This document shows positions 8,618-17,590 of a stretch of 64,000 nucleotides of DNA, piece after piece. The notes beneath the pieces were generated by a model. The model did not search any database. It was not told where the DNA came from and saw nothing but the letters and a program-made list of their open reading frames with translations. This stretch comes from Akkermansia muciniphila (GTDB lineage: Bacteria; Verrucomicrobiota; Verrucomicrobiia; Opitutales; Opitutaceae): contig CAMCZZ010000012.1 of NCBI GenBank assembly GCA_945888375.1, positions 1 to 64,000 on the forward strand, written 5' to 3'. How positions within the stretch are numbered: position 1 is the stretch's first letter; each line of letters begins with the position of its first letter. The position numbers were made by a program, and so were the translations under genes.

Positions 8618-9523
8618 ATGTCTAAACTCCAAGAACAAACCCCCGCCATCGTCATCACCGCCCTGATCATGGGCGCACTCCTCGGCAGCTACGCCTACTA
8701 TGTGAACGCAAAGGTCCTGCCCGCCCAACGCGCCGAACTAGAAGCCATGCGCAGCGCCCACGCCGCCGACCTCGAACGCACCGCCGCCGAGACCCGCAAG
8801 GAAATCGCTTCGGTGAATAAACTCCTTCAAGATGCCATCGCCACCCGCGCCGGCGGGCTGTTTTTGACCGAGGAGGAAGCCAAGGCCGCCGAAACCGCCA
8901 AAGTCACCCAGCTAGCCGAGGCCGTGGCTCAAAAACTTCAACCCTACAACCCGCTGCCCAAGACGCCGGAAGAAGCCGAGGCCATGCAAAACGCCCAGGT
9001 GGACAAAGTCTCCGGGCGCCTGTCCGAACGCATCCAACCCATCCTCGGCCAGATCGCAGCCGACCAAAACCTCACCCGCGAATCCCTCAACCGCTACGCC
9101 AACCAAATCTCAGAACAAGTCACCGGCGTGCTGGCGGGAGAACTCGATCGCAACGAACGCCTCGGCACCCAAGTCCAGCTCACCCAGAGCCTCGCCCAAG
9201 AATCCATCGCCCTGTCCTCCGAACTCACCGCCCTATACCTGAGCTCGATCAAGGACCAAGGGGTGCTCAACCGCCTCCTCCTCCTCCCCGCCAACATCGT
9301 CCGGGATGCATCCAACTTCAGCTTGCTCAATAACGATGAACGCCGCGCCAAAGAAGCCGAACTGACCAAACGCCTCCGCGACATCCAGACCCGCCTCGAA
9401 GCCGCCCGCACCGCCACCGAAAGCACCCTCTCCAGCCGCAACCAGGAACCCGGTTCCGTGATCGTGGAACCCACCCCTCCGCAAGCCGTGCGCGCCACCC
9501 CCACCCGCCCTTCCGCTCCCTGA
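8618..9523 (+). CDS. Hypothetical membrane-anchored coiled-coil protein
   Basis: The 301-residue protein has one N-terminal membrane segment (about residues 9-28, IVITALIMGALLGSYAYYV), then a long Ala/Glu/Gln-rich helical region (30-275) likely to form coiled coil, and a Pro/Thr-rich tail ending RPSAP. No catalytic motif is visible and I cannot name a family. The layout suggests an inner-membrane protein with a large helical domain in the periplasm or cytosol. It is divergent from the 102-residue gene and ends just before the origin-like region in front of dnaA. Confidence 0.75.
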   Translation: MSKLQEQTPAIVITALIMGALLGSYAYYVNAKVLPAQRAELEAMRSAHAADLERTAAETRKEIASVNKLLQDAIATRAGGLFLTEEEAKAAETAKVTQLAEAVAQKLQPYNPLPKTPEEAEAMQNAQVDKVSGRLSERIQPILGQIAADQNLTRESLNRYANQISEQVTGVLAGELDRNERLGTQVQLTQSLAQESIALSSELTALYLSSIKDQGVLNRLLLLPANIVRDASNFSLLNNDERRAKEAELTKRLRDIQTRLEAARTATESTLSSRNQEPGSVIVEPTPPQAVRATPTRPSAP

Positions 9524-9535
9524 GAACCACATCGC

Positions 9536-9602
9536 GCCGTCACCTCGCCGTCACCCGGCCGTCACGCGAGCGTAAAACCAGACGTAGTGACAAAACCGTG
9601 AC
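9536..9602. repeat. Helically phased GTCAC/GTGAC motif array
   Basis: GCCGTCAC occurs at 9536, 9547 and 9558, an exact 11-base tandem spacing with three variable bases per unit. The reverse motif GTGAC follows at 9587 and 9598, again 11 bases apart. The arrangement puts all sites of each set on one face of the helix and looks like an iteron or operator array rather than chance. Confidence 0.65.
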
Positions 9603-9831
9603 GCTTGGTCCAGAGGGCAAATCACCGCCCTACCTCCGCGCGCTTCTTGGCAACTAAAAAAGACGAAAAAACTTATGCGCCAAACGACGGTGAATAACTT
9701 GTCGGAAACTTCACCTTGAAAGGGTCCAGCCCCTGACCGTTACTGCACTCCCGCCATCGCTTCCGCTAGGCCATATCGCTCTTTACCACCTCCTCACTTC
9801 GCCCCCTCGGCAATCCCCCTCTCAGGGAGAC

Positions 9832-9859
9832 GTTAAATATTTGTTAATGAATATTTAAC
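9832..9859. repeat. AT-rich perfect inverted repeat upstream of dnaA
   Basis: GTTAAATATT (9832-9841) and AATATTTAAC (9850-9859) are perfect 10-base arms around TGTTAATG. Such an AT-rich palindrome stands out in this GC-rich sequence. It lies 150 bases before the dnaA start and could be a DNA-unwinding element or a repressor site. Confidence 0.6.
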
Positions 9860-9969
9860 AAAACCATTTTCTGCGCCTCCTGCGCAACTGTTTTGCAAGG
9901 CTTCCTCCCCTTGGGTTTAACCAGCCAGCGGACGAGTAGTGTGTGTGGTAAAAGCGCTATTGCCAACGG

Positions 9970-9978
9970 TGTGAATAA
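9970..9978 (-). promoter_or_regulatory. DnaA box in the dnaA leader
   Basis: TGTGAATAA is the reverse complement of TTATTCACA, an exact match to the DnaA-box consensus TTATNCACA. It is 30 bases before the dnaA ATG, a usual place for DnaA autoregulation. Confidence 0.6.
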
Positions 9979-10008
9979 ACTCCCGCCCTCCTCTCGCTCC
10001 GCCCACTC

Positions 10009-11394
10009 ATGCCCGCCGCCATCCATAGCTCCAACAACCTCTGGGAATCCGCCAAAGCCGACCTCTGCGGCCTCTTCCCCGAGGACGTGTTCAAGCTTTG
10101 GTTCGATCCCGTGGTCTGTCTGGAAGTAACTCCCGATCAACTCACTCTCGGCGTGCCCAACGATTTTGCCGCCATCTGGATCCATGACAATTATATGGAT
10201 CTCATCCTTCAACGTCTCCGCCTCACCTCCGGGCGCGATATGAAGGTCGTCCTCCGCAGGGCCGAAGCCGCTGGCTCCGCCTCGGGTCTCCCGGGCGCCG
10301 AAGCCGCTCGCCTCCGCGCCGTCGCCCCCCGCCGCGCCCCCCGGCCGGCCGAGGAACGCCTGCCCCTTAATACCTCCTTAAACCTTCGTAATACCTTCGA
10401 AAGCTTCGTGGTGGGAGACAACAACCAGATGGCCGCCGCCGCCGCCCGCGCCGTCGCCGACGCCCCCGGCCAGTCCTACAACCCCCTCTTTCTCTACGGG
10501 GAGACCGGCCTCGGCAAAACCCACCTCATGCATGCCATCGGCCACGCCATCCTCCGGCGCCGCCCCGAGGCCCGCATCGCCTACCTCTCCGCCGAAAAGT
10601 TCACCAACGAATTTATCCAGGCCATTCAGGAAAATGCCCTGACCAAGTTCCGCCAACGCTACCGCCACGTCGATGTGCTCCTGATCGACGATATCCAGTT
10701 TCTCGCGGGCAAGGAGCGCTCCCAAGAAGAGTTCTTCCACACCTTTAACGACCTTCACGGCGCCGGTAAACAGATCGTCATTTCCAGCGACCGCCGCGCC
10801 TCCGAGATCGAAAAACTCGAGGCCCGCCTCGTGTCCCGCTTCGAGTGGGGCCTCCCTGCCGATATCCAGCCGCCCGATTTCGAAACCCGCCTCGCCATCC
10901 TTCGCGTAAAGGCCGCGGCGATGAAGTGTGAACTGCCCCCGGCCGTGGCCTCGTTCATCGCCCAAAACATCTCCCGCAATATCCGTCGCCTCGAAGGCGC
11001 CCTGATCAAGGTCGTATCCTACAGCCAACTCACCGGCAAACCCATCGACCTGGCCGCCGCCGAAAACTTGCTGAAAGACGTTCTCATAGAGCAGGCGCAA
11101 AACCAACTCACCATCGAGGTGGTCCAAAAACGCGTCGCCGATCACTTCCAGATCCGCCACAGCGATATGACCAGCAAACGCCGCCCCAACAATATCGCGA
11201 TCCCTCGCCAAGTAGCCATGTATCTGGTGCGCAACTTGATCCCCAAACACTCCCTGCAAGATATCGGCGATGCCTTCGGCGGCCGCGACCACGGCACCGT
11301 GATCCACGCCTGCAAGGCGGTGGACAACATGCTCTCCCAAGACGCCCACATGAAGGGCCAGATCGAGTTCCTCCGCACCGCCCTCAGTCGCTAA
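10009..11394 (+). CDS. dnaA: Chromosomal replication initiator DnaA
   Basis: DnaA binds DnaA boxes and opens the origin. Domain I is seen at residues 8-75 (LWESAKADLCGLFPEDVFKLW), then an Ala/Arg/Pro linker (about 85-120). The AAA+ domain follows, with FESFVVGDNNQMAAAAARAV, Walker A GETGLGKTH and Walker B VLLIDDIQFLAG. The DNA-binding domain IV carries the signature HSLQDIGDAFGGRDHGTVIH near the C-terminus. The 461 residues are normal. The upstream region with DnaA boxes supports autoregulation and a nearby origin. Confidence 0.97.
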   Translation: MPAAIHSSNNLWESAKADLCGLFPEDVFKLWFDPVVCLEVTPDQLTLGVPNDFAAIWIHDNYMDLILQRLRLTSGRDMKVVLRRAEAAGSASGLPGAEAARLRAVAPRRAPRPAEERLPLNTSLNLRNTFESFVVGDNNQMAAAAARAVADAPGQSYNPLFLYGETGLGKTHLMHAIGHAILRRRPEARIAYLSAEKFTNEFIQAIQENALTKFRQRYRHVDVLLIDDIQFLAGKERSQEEFFHTFNDLHGAGKQIVISSDRRASEIEKLEARLVSRFEWGLPADIQPPDFETRLAILRVKAAAMKCELPPAVASFIAQNISRNIRRLEGALIKVVSYSQLTGKPIDLAAAENLLKDVLIEQAQNQLTIEVVQKRVADHFQIRHSDMTSKRRPNNIAIPRQVAMYLVRNLIPKHSLQDIGDAFGGRDHGTVIHACKAVDNMLSQDAHMKGQIEFLRTALSR

Positions 11395-11446
11395 GCCCCC
11401 CGCTAGATCCGCGGACTACACCGCTCTGGTCACACCTGCCGTTTCG

Positions 11447-11467
11447 CCCGATTGAACGGGGTTTTTT
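11447..11467 (+). terminator. Weak terminator after dnaA
   Basis: CCCG (11447-11450) and CGGG (11457-11460) form a short stem with a 6-base loop, followed by six T (11462-11467). The stem is only 4 bp, but the T run and its place 53 bases past dnaA make a terminator plausible. Confidence 0.4.
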
Positions 11468-11511
11468 ATTCGCTCCCTCGACTCCCACCCCGCCAGCACC
11501 ATCCTGCCGCC

Positions 11512-12087
11512 ATGTCCCTCACACCCGAGCAAAAGTCCACCGTCTCCTCCTGGATCGCCGCCGGCGACAACCTCTCCACCGTGCAGAAAAAGCTGCGCGA
11601 ACAGTTCCAGTTGTCTCTGACCTACATGGACGTCCGCTTCCTTGTCGACGACTTGAACCTCACCCTGAAAGATCCCGCCCCCAAGGCCGACACGAGCGAC
11701 GTCACCAAAGCCAAGGCCCCCGCCCCCGCCCCCGCCCCCGCCGAAAAGAAAGGGCTGCTGGACAAGGCGAAGGAAAAACTGGGCCTAGGCAAAGCCCCGG
11801 CCGATGCCTCCGGCACCGACCAGGAAGACGAAGCCCCGGAGGAGGACGCCCTTCCCCCCGCCCCCGGCAACGTCGTGGTCGAGCTTGATGCCCTCACCCT
11901 CAGCCCGGGTGCCATCGCCAGCGGCACCGTCACCTTCAGCGACGGCGTCACCGGAAAGTGGGTGGTCGATCAATACGGCCGCCCCGGCTTCACCAGCATC
12001 AGCCAGCCCGGCTACCGCCCCACCCCCGAGGACGGCCAAGCCTTTATGCAGGAACTGGATGCCGCCCTCCGCCAGAAGGGTTTCTAA
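11512..12087 (+). CDS. Hypothetical protein with Pro/Ala linker
   Basis: This 191-residue protein has an N-terminal helical part (residues 1-50, SLTPEQKSTVSSWIAAGDNL, then QKKLREQFQLSLTYMDVRFL), which looks like a small helix-turn-helix-type domain. A low-complexity Ala/Pro/Lys/Glu linker follows (about 55-125), then a beta-rich C-terminal domain (125-191, ending QELDAALRQKGF). No signal peptide or membrane segment is present. I cannot name a family. The start was set at ATG 11512; an ATG 60 bases upstream lies within the dnaA terminator area. A strong terminator closes the unit. Confidence 0.75.
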   Translation: MSLTPEQKSTVSSWIAAGDNLSTVQKKLREQFQLSLTYMDVRFLVDDLNLTLKDPAPKADTSDVTKAKAPAPAPAPAEKKGLLDKAKEKLGLGKAPADASGTDQEDEAPEEDALPPAPGNVVVELDALTLSPGAIASGTVTFSDGVTGKWVVDQYGRPGFTSISQPGYRPTPEDGQAFMQELDAALRQKGF

Positions 12088-12126
12088 ACCCGTCCAGGAC
12101 CGCCCAAAGACCCGCCCATCCCCCCG

Positions 12127-12160
12127 CCCCGGCACCGTCCCTGCCGGGGTCTTTTATTTT
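12127..12160 (+). terminator. Rho-independent terminator
   Basis: CCCCGGCA (12127-12134) and TGCCGGGG (12142-12149) make a perfect 8-bp stem with a 7-base loop, followed by TCTTTTATTTT. It lies 39 bases past the stop of the upstream hypothetical gene. Confidence 0.85.
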
Positions 12161-12203
12161 CCACGCTCGCCGCCGCCGCCGCTTCGCTCTGCCTTCGTGA
12201 TCC

Positions 12204-14216
12204 ATGGACGAGACACCCGAACACCCTCCCTTCGAATCCCCCGGGGGCTCCTCGATCGATTTCCGCGCCGAGCTAAATGACGAGCAGTTCAACGCCGTCA
12301 CCGCCGAGCCCGGCCCCCTGCTCGTCCTCGCCGGCGCCGGCTCCGGCAAGACCCGCACCCTCACCTACCGCGTCGCCTACCTGCTCTCCATGGGCGTCCG
12401 CCCCGGCGAGATCCTTCTGCTGACCTTCACCAACAAGGCGGCGAAGGAAATGCTCGCCCGCGTCGAGCAACTGACCGGCGTCGAACCCCGCCGCTTCTGG
12501 GGCGGCACCTTCCACTCCATTGGCGCCCGTATCCTGCGCATGTATGGCGATGCCGTGGGCCTGCCGAAAAACCCCACCATCCTCGACGCCGACGATGCCG
12601 AGTCGCTGCTGAAGCTGTCCGTCGAGGCCGAGGACAAGCTGTTCTTCAAGGACAAGACCCACCCAAAACCCGGCCCCCTTCACCACGTCCTCTCCCTCGC
12701 CCGCAACACTCGGCTCGACCTCGCCGAGACCGTGTCGCGTCACTTTCCGCAATACCAGGAGATCGCCCACCGCCTGCCCGCCTTTGCCGCCGCCTACGCC
12801 GCCCGCAAACGCGAGCAAAACGTGCTCGATTACGACGACCTGCTGGAATTGTGGCTCGACCTGCTGATCAAGGCCCCCGACGTCGCCACCTATTTCGCCT
12901 CCCGTTTCCGCCACGTCTTGGTCGATGAGTATCAAGATACAAATACGCTCCAATCGGAGATCGTGGACCGCATGGGCGCCCACCACCGCATCATGGCCGT
13001 AGGCGACGACGCCCAGTGCATCTATTCGTGGCGCGGGGCGAATTTTGAGAATATCATGACCTTCCCCGACCGCCATGAGGGGACCGTAATCCACCGGATC
13101 GAGACCAACTACCGCTCCACCCCGCAAATCCTCGCCCTCGCCAACGGCGTGCTCGAGGCCCAACCCCGCGGCCGCCATTTCGAGAAAAAACTCGTCGCTG
13201 CTCGCGCCAACTCCACCAAGCCCTACGTCGTCCAGGCCATGGATGACCGGGAGCAGGCCGAGTTTATCATCAAGCGCGTGCGCAGTCTGATCGAGGACGA
13301 CGGCGTCTCCCCCGCCGAGATCGCCGTGCTCTACCGTTCGCATTTCGTCGCCCTAGAAATCCAGCTCGCTCTCTCCCGCGCCGCCATCCCCTACACCATT
13401 ACCAGCGGCGTTAAGTTTTTCGAACGCCAGCACGTGCGCGACCTAGTCGGCCTCATCCAGTTCGTCTACAATCCCGCTAACACCCTAGCTTGGGAACGCA
13501 TCGCCGTGCTCCTGCCCAAGGTAGGCGAGAAGGGCGCGCAAAAGATCCACGCCGCCGCCCTCGACCACGCCCGGCTGCTGCGACTGGATTTTGTCGATGC
13601 CTTGGCCAGCGACGACGTGAAAGGCCGCGTGCCCAAGGACGCCAAGGACGACTGGCCCCAGTTCTGCGCCTCCCTCCGCGAGGTCGCCCACGCCTTGCGG
13701 GATGAAAAACCCGCCCGCGCCATCGAGCTCGCCATCGAAGGCTGGTATGGCGACCACCTGAAGGGCGCCTACGCCGACTACCTCGACCGCCACGAAGAGC
13801 TGAAGGCGCTGATCGGCTTTGCCGAACGCTTCGACGACATCCAGGACCTGCTCGCCCAGATCGTCCTGCTCAACGGCGAAACCAGCGAGAAGGAAGTCGC
13901 CCCGCCCCAGGATGCGATCAAGCTCACTACCGTCCATCAGGCCAAAGGTCTCGAATACGACGCCGTGTTCGTCATCGGCCTCGCCGACGGTTTGTTTCCC
14001 GGCCGCCGCTCGATCGAGGATGGCGATGTCGAGGAGGAACGCCGCCTGTTTTACGTCGCCGTCACTCGGGCCAAGAACGAGCTCTACCTTTGTTACCCCA
14101 AAGTCGCGTCCCGCGCCGGCCCGGGAGGCATGCTGCTAAACCCGAGCCGTTTCCTCACTGAGCTCTCGCCCTCGCTCTACGAACCGCTCCGCATCAAACG
14201 CCAGTTCGGATGGTGA
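12204..14216 (+). CDS. UvrD/PcrA/Rep-type SF1A DNA helicase
   Basis: An ATP-driven 3'-5' DNA helicase of the UvrD/PcrA/Rep family, acting in repair and replication restart. Motifs in order: Q-motif LNDEQFNAV, Walker A AGAGSGKTRTL, TFTNKAAKEM, GTFHSIGARIL, Walker B VLVDEYQDTN, VGDDAQCIYSWRGA, ETNYRS, TTVHQAKGLEYDAVFVIGL and YVAVTRAKNELYL. The 670 residues are slightly shorter than PcrA/UvrD (about 720), with a short C-terminal tail. Motif set alone does not separate UvrD from Rep or PcrA. It converges with the SNF2 helicase gene 77 bases downstream. Confidence 0.92.
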   Translation: MDETPEHPPFESPGGSSIDFRAELNDEQFNAVTAEPGPLLVLAGAGSGKTRTLTYRVAYLLSMGVRPGEILLLTFTNKAAKEMLARVEQLTGVEPRRFWGGTFHSIGARILRMYGDAVGLPKNPTILDADDAESLLKLSVEAEDKLFFKDKTHPKPGPLHHVLSLARNTRLDLAETVSRHFPQYQEIAHRLPAFAAAYAARKREQNVLDYDDLLELWLDLLIKAPDVATYFASRFRHVLVDEYQDTNTLQSEIVDRMGAHHRIMAVGDDAQCIYSWRGANFENIMTFPDRHEGTVIHRIETNYRSTPQILALANGVLEAQPRGRHFEKKLVAARANSTKPYVVQAMDDREQAEFIIKRVRSLIEDDGVSPAEIAVLYRSHFVALEIQLALSRAAIPYTITSGVKFFERQHVRDLVGLIQFVYNPANTLAWERIAVLLPKVGEKGAQKIHAAALDHARLLRLDFVDALASDDVKGRVPKDAKDDWPQFCASLREVAHALRDEKPARAIELAIEGWYGDHLKGAYADYLDRHEELKALIGFAERFDDIQDLLAQIVLLNGETSEKEVAPPQDAIKLTTVHQAKGLEYDAVFVIGLADGLFPGRRSIEDGDVEEERRLFYVAVTRAKNELYLCYPKVASRAGPGGMLLNPSRFLTELSPSLYEPLRIKRQFGW

Positions 14217-14293
14217 CTCCGGCACCGCCGGCCGGGCGCCGCTCACCCTGCCGCGGCCGGCGCGGGCCCGGGCAGCGGGCTGTCCTTAAAGAC

Positions 14294-17200
14294 CTAGGAT
14301 AAAATTTCGCGCAAACTCTCCAGATCCATGACGGAGGCCACGCTCTCCTCCTGGATGACCGCCTCCGCCAAGGCGGATTTTTCCCGCTGCAGGGCTCGGA
14401 TTTTTTGCTCCACCGTGCCTGCTGCGATCAAGCGGTAGGCGATGACGGGCCTGGTCTGGCCGATGCGATGAATACGATCGATCGCCTGGGCCTCCGCCGC
14501 CGGATTCCACCAAGGATCAAAGAGAATAGCATAGCTCGCTGCGGTGAGATTCAGACCGAAACCCGCCGCCTTGAGCGAGAGCAGGAAGACTGTCTTGGCC
14601 GGATCGCGCTGGAACTCCTCCACCAGCTCGGCCCGGTTCTCGGTCGCACCCGTCAGAATCAAATGCCCGATACCGCCCGCCACGAGTCGCTCCCGGATGA
14701 TATTCAACATTTCCACGAACTGGCTGAAGACGAGCACCTGGTGCCCCTCGTCCGCCAGCTCCTCGATCCGCTCCATCAACGCGTCGAGCTTCGCGCTCGG
14801 CAGGCAGGCATGCGCCCCGTCGATGAGCGCCGGATGGCAACAAATCTGCCGCAGCCGCAGCAGGCTCGCAAGCACGTGGAACCGCACCGCGTCGAGCGCG
14901 CTCTTGGTCTCGACCCCGAGGATCTGCGCCCGCGCCCGCTTCAGCTCGGCGTCGTAGAGCCGGCGCTGTTCGCCCTCCAGCTCGACCACGATCTCGTCCT
15001 CGGTGCGCGGGGGCAGATCCGGCGCCGCCTGAGCCTTGGTCCGGCGCAACAGAAAATGCCGAACGCGCCGGTGCAGACGGGCCAGCGCCGCCGGATCGGC
15101 CTCCGCATACTGCCGCCGGAAGCCCGGCTGGTCGCCCAGCAGGCCCGGTTGCGCGAAGGCGAACAAACTCCACAGATCCGACAGCCGGTTTTCGATCGGC
15201 GTGCCGGTCAACACCAACCGGTGCCGTGCCCGGAGCGAACGCGCGGCCACCGCGACTTGACTGCCCGGATTCTTGATGAACTGGCCCTCGTCGAGCACGA
15301 CCGCATCCCACGCCTCTGCACGGAAGCGCGCGGCATGCAGCCTGAGCTGGGTATAGTTGGCCACAAGCAGACGAGGCTGAGCCACCCCGCGCGCCGCCGC
15401 CCCGCCCGGACCGGGAAAAAACGCCCCGATCCCGAGCCCGGGCGCAAAACGCTGCGTCTCCGCCAGCCAGCCATGAGTCACACTCTTCGGACACACCACC
15501 AAGGCGCGAAACGGCCCGGCCTCGGCCGCCCGGGGTTGCGCCGCGAGGTGGAGCAACCACGCCAGGGTCTGCACCGTTTTGCCCAGTCCCATGTCGTCCG
15601 CCAACACCCCGCCGAAACCCTGGCCCGAGAGGTGCGCCAAAAACTGAAACCCTTCCGCCTGGTAAGGCCGCAAGGTGGCCTTGAGCCCGTCCGGCAGGGC
15701 CGGCACCGGCTGGGCCGCGATCCGCGCCGCGCGATCCTGCAAAGCATGCACCCAGAGCGTGTCGCGCGCCGCCAGCGCCTCCGCCTCGAGGGCGAGTTGC
15801 AACACATGTAAACGATGCCGCGCCGGCCGGCCTCCGGAGGTAACATCATCCACCCCCAAGCCCAGCCGGTCGAGCGCCGCCGCTGCGTCCGCCTCGACCT
15901 TCACTTCCGGAGCGACCCGCCGCCAGCCATGACGCGGCAGGTTCACCCATTTTCCCCGGGCCTTGAGCAACAGGGCCACCTCCTCGGCGCTAAGCGTCGT
16001 ATCCGCCACCTTGAGACCGACCGTGAGGTCGAACCAGTCTTGCTGCGCGTCCGGCGCGGCCGCGACGGAGAGCTCGAGCTGCGCCCGCAAAGGCTCGCCC
16101 AGCAGCCCCGCCAGCTCCGGGGAAAGCACGACCTCCAGCCCGGCGGGCTGGGCCGCATGCCAAGCCAGAAAGTCATCCGGAAAATCGTCGTCCACCGTGC
16201 GCGTCCAGGCCTCCGCCCAGCCGTCCCAAACCAGATCCAAACCGCCGAAGCAGGCGCTCGCCGCCCGGGCCGCCGAGAGATCAAATTCAAGCAAAGGCGC
16301 GCCCGCCAGAACCGGCGGCGGGGTCGAGTCCTTACCCCAGCGCCAACCCGTCCCATCGGCCCACTGCTGGGCACAGGCGGGGGAGTCTGCGATCGCCAGC
16401 AGCTGGGCGTTGAATTCCCGCTCGCGCCCATCCGGCGCGGGCGCGAGCCAGCACTTGAGACGGGGTTTTAGCAAAACCACCCGCACCTCGGCCCCGAGAC
16501 CCGCCGGCAAACGCAGCCCCGCCGCACGTAACCGCGGCAGGAGGCGCGGATCCGTCAAGGCCGCCACCGGCAAACGCTTGGAGGGCCCCGGAGACGGACC
16601 GCGCCACACCCGCCCTTCGAAAAGGTAAAGCGGCTCCGGACGCAGGGTTGCCAGCACCACCGGTTCGGCGACGCGCCCATCCGGGGCGACCAAGCGCACA
16701 TCGAGCTGGTCGGGCCGCTCCGCGCTGAGCGCCGCTTCCGGGGCAAGCGGCTCCGCCTCGATCGTCAGAGGCGTGCCATCAGGCCGCGCCAAAGCCCCCC
16801 GAAGAGCCGCCACGCCGAGCAGTCCCGCTACCGCCGCCACCGGCAGGGGGCGGCGATTGGAAAGCCCGGCAGGTGCGAGGCGGCACTCGACCGCCAGAGC
16901 CGCCCCGAGCGCCGCCTCGGCGGGCGGAAGCCTCTCGAAGTCCGCAGGGCGCAGGGTGGCGAGGTCGCTCAACCAGCGCTGCGTCGGCGCGCGCCAGGGT
17001 TTGCCCGGCTCGGAGCGGACCTCCACCAACCAGCCACCCGCTTCCTCGAGCCGCACTCTCAAACCGGCGCGACAAGCCAGCAAGGCCGGGTTGGCGGGAT
17101 CCGCCTTTTCCTCGGACGTCGGCAGAGCCCGGATCCAGCCCTCGAGTTCATGCTGGAGCGCCCGGTCCCGGACCGCCGCCGGATCCGCCGGGGCAAAAAG

Positions 17201-17575
17201 CAGGCTCGGTGCGACCGCCGCCACCAGCGAGGCTGGATCGCGGCCATCCCGCGCCCCGGCCTCGCTGCTCGAGATCCAGGCCAAGCCGGCCGCGTAGGCG
17301 TGTTTGCAGTCCACCCCAACCGCGCAAGAACACCGAGTGGTCCAGTCGCCGCGGGTGTAGAACAAGGTCAGCGCATAACGCGCCCCGCCCTCGACCTCCG
17401 CTTTCACGAGGTGATCGGCCTCGGACCAGACCCGCAAAACCGCTCCACTCTGGAAATAATCACGCCCGCGCTGCCGTGAGCCGGCATCAAAGAGGTCCAG
17501 CCGCGCACGCAGCGCGTCGATCGCCTCGGGCGTGCGGACGGTGCGCACGACCGGGGCGCGAAAACGCGGGGGCAT
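14294..17575 (-). CDS. SNF2-family helicase with N-terminal SWIM zinc finger
   Basis: A large (1093-residue) SNF2/Rad54-type ATPase, a class that remodels protein-DNA or RNA-polymerase complexes. A SWIM zinc finger near residues 80-95 (CSCAVGVDCKH) is followed by a long family-specific region (100-620). The ATPase core comes next: LRPYQAEGFQFL, Walker A DDMGLGKT, motif II LDEGQFIKNP, LTGTPIENRLSDLWSLF, LVFSQFVEML, LKAAGFGLNLT and AIDRIHRIGQ. Motif II reads DEGQ instead of the common DEAQ/DEAH. The gene starts 15 bases after the glyQS stop, so the two are probably co-transcribed. Confidence 0.9.
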   Translation of the reverse strand: MPPRFRAPVVRTVRTPEAIDALRARLDLFDAGSRQRGRDYFQSGAVLRVWSEADHLVKAEVEGGARYALTLFYTRGDWTTRCSCAVGVDCKHAYAAGLAWISSSEAGARDGRDPASLVAAVAPSLLFAPADPAAVRDRALQHELEGWIRALPTSEEKADPANPALLACRAGLRVRLEEAGGWLVEVRSEPGKPWRAPTQRWLSDLATLRPADFERLPPAEAALGAALAVECRLAPAGLSNRRPLPVAAVAGLLGVAALRGALARPDGTPLTIEAEPLAPEAALSAERPDQLDVRLVAPDGRVAEPVVLATLRPEPLYLFEGRVWRGPSPGPSKRLPVAALTDPRLLPRLRAAGLRLPAGLGAEVRVVLLKPRLKCWLAPAPDGREREFNAQLLAIADSPACAQQWADGTGWRWGKDSTPPPVLAGAPLLEFDLSAARAASACFGGLDLVWDGWAEAWTRTVDDDFPDDFLAWHAAQPAGLEVVLSPELAGLLGEPLRAQLELSVAAAPDAQQDWFDLTVGLKVADTTLSAEEVALLLKARGKWVNLPRHGWRRVAPEVKVEADAAAALDRLGLGVDDVTSGGRPARHRLHVLQLALEAEALAARDTLWVHALQDRAARIAAQPVPALPDGLKATLRPYQAEGFQFLAHLSGQGFGGVLADDMGLGKTVQTLAWLLHLAAQPRAAEAGPFRALVVCPKSVTHGWLAETQRFAPGLGIGAFFPGPGGAAARGVAQPRLLVANYTQLRLHAARFRAEAWDAVVLDEGQFIKNPGSQVAVAARSLRARHRLVLTGTPIENRLSDLWSLFAFAQPGLLGDQPGFRRQYAEADPAALARLHRRVRHFLLRRTKAQAAPDLPPRTEDEIVVELEGEQRRLYDAELKRARAQILGVETKSALDAVRFHVLASLLRLRQICCHPALIDGAHACLPSAKLDALMERIEELADEGHQVLVFSQFVEMLNIIRERLVAGGIGHLILTGATENRAELVEEFQRDPAKTVFLLSLKAAGFGLNLTAASYAILFDPWWNPAAEAQAIDRIHRIGQTRPVIAYRLIAAGTVEQKIRALQREKSALAEAVIQEESVASVMDLESLREILS

Positions 17576-17590
17576 TACCGGAGCGGCGGG

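Larger units (their letters stand above)
9524..10008. other. Candidate replication origin / dnaA control region
   Basis: This is 485 non-coding bases directly upstream of dnaA. From left to right it holds three GCCGTCAC units at an 11-base period, two inverted GTGAC motifs 11 bases apart, a DnaA-box-like GGTGAATAA (9689-9697, one mismatch), a perfect AT-rich inverted repeat (9832-9859) and a perfect DnaA box (9970-9978). Arrays of DnaA boxes plus an AT-rich unwinding element next to dnaA are typical of bacterial origins. The number of boxes is small, so this could also simply be dnaA autoregulation. Confidence 0.45.
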
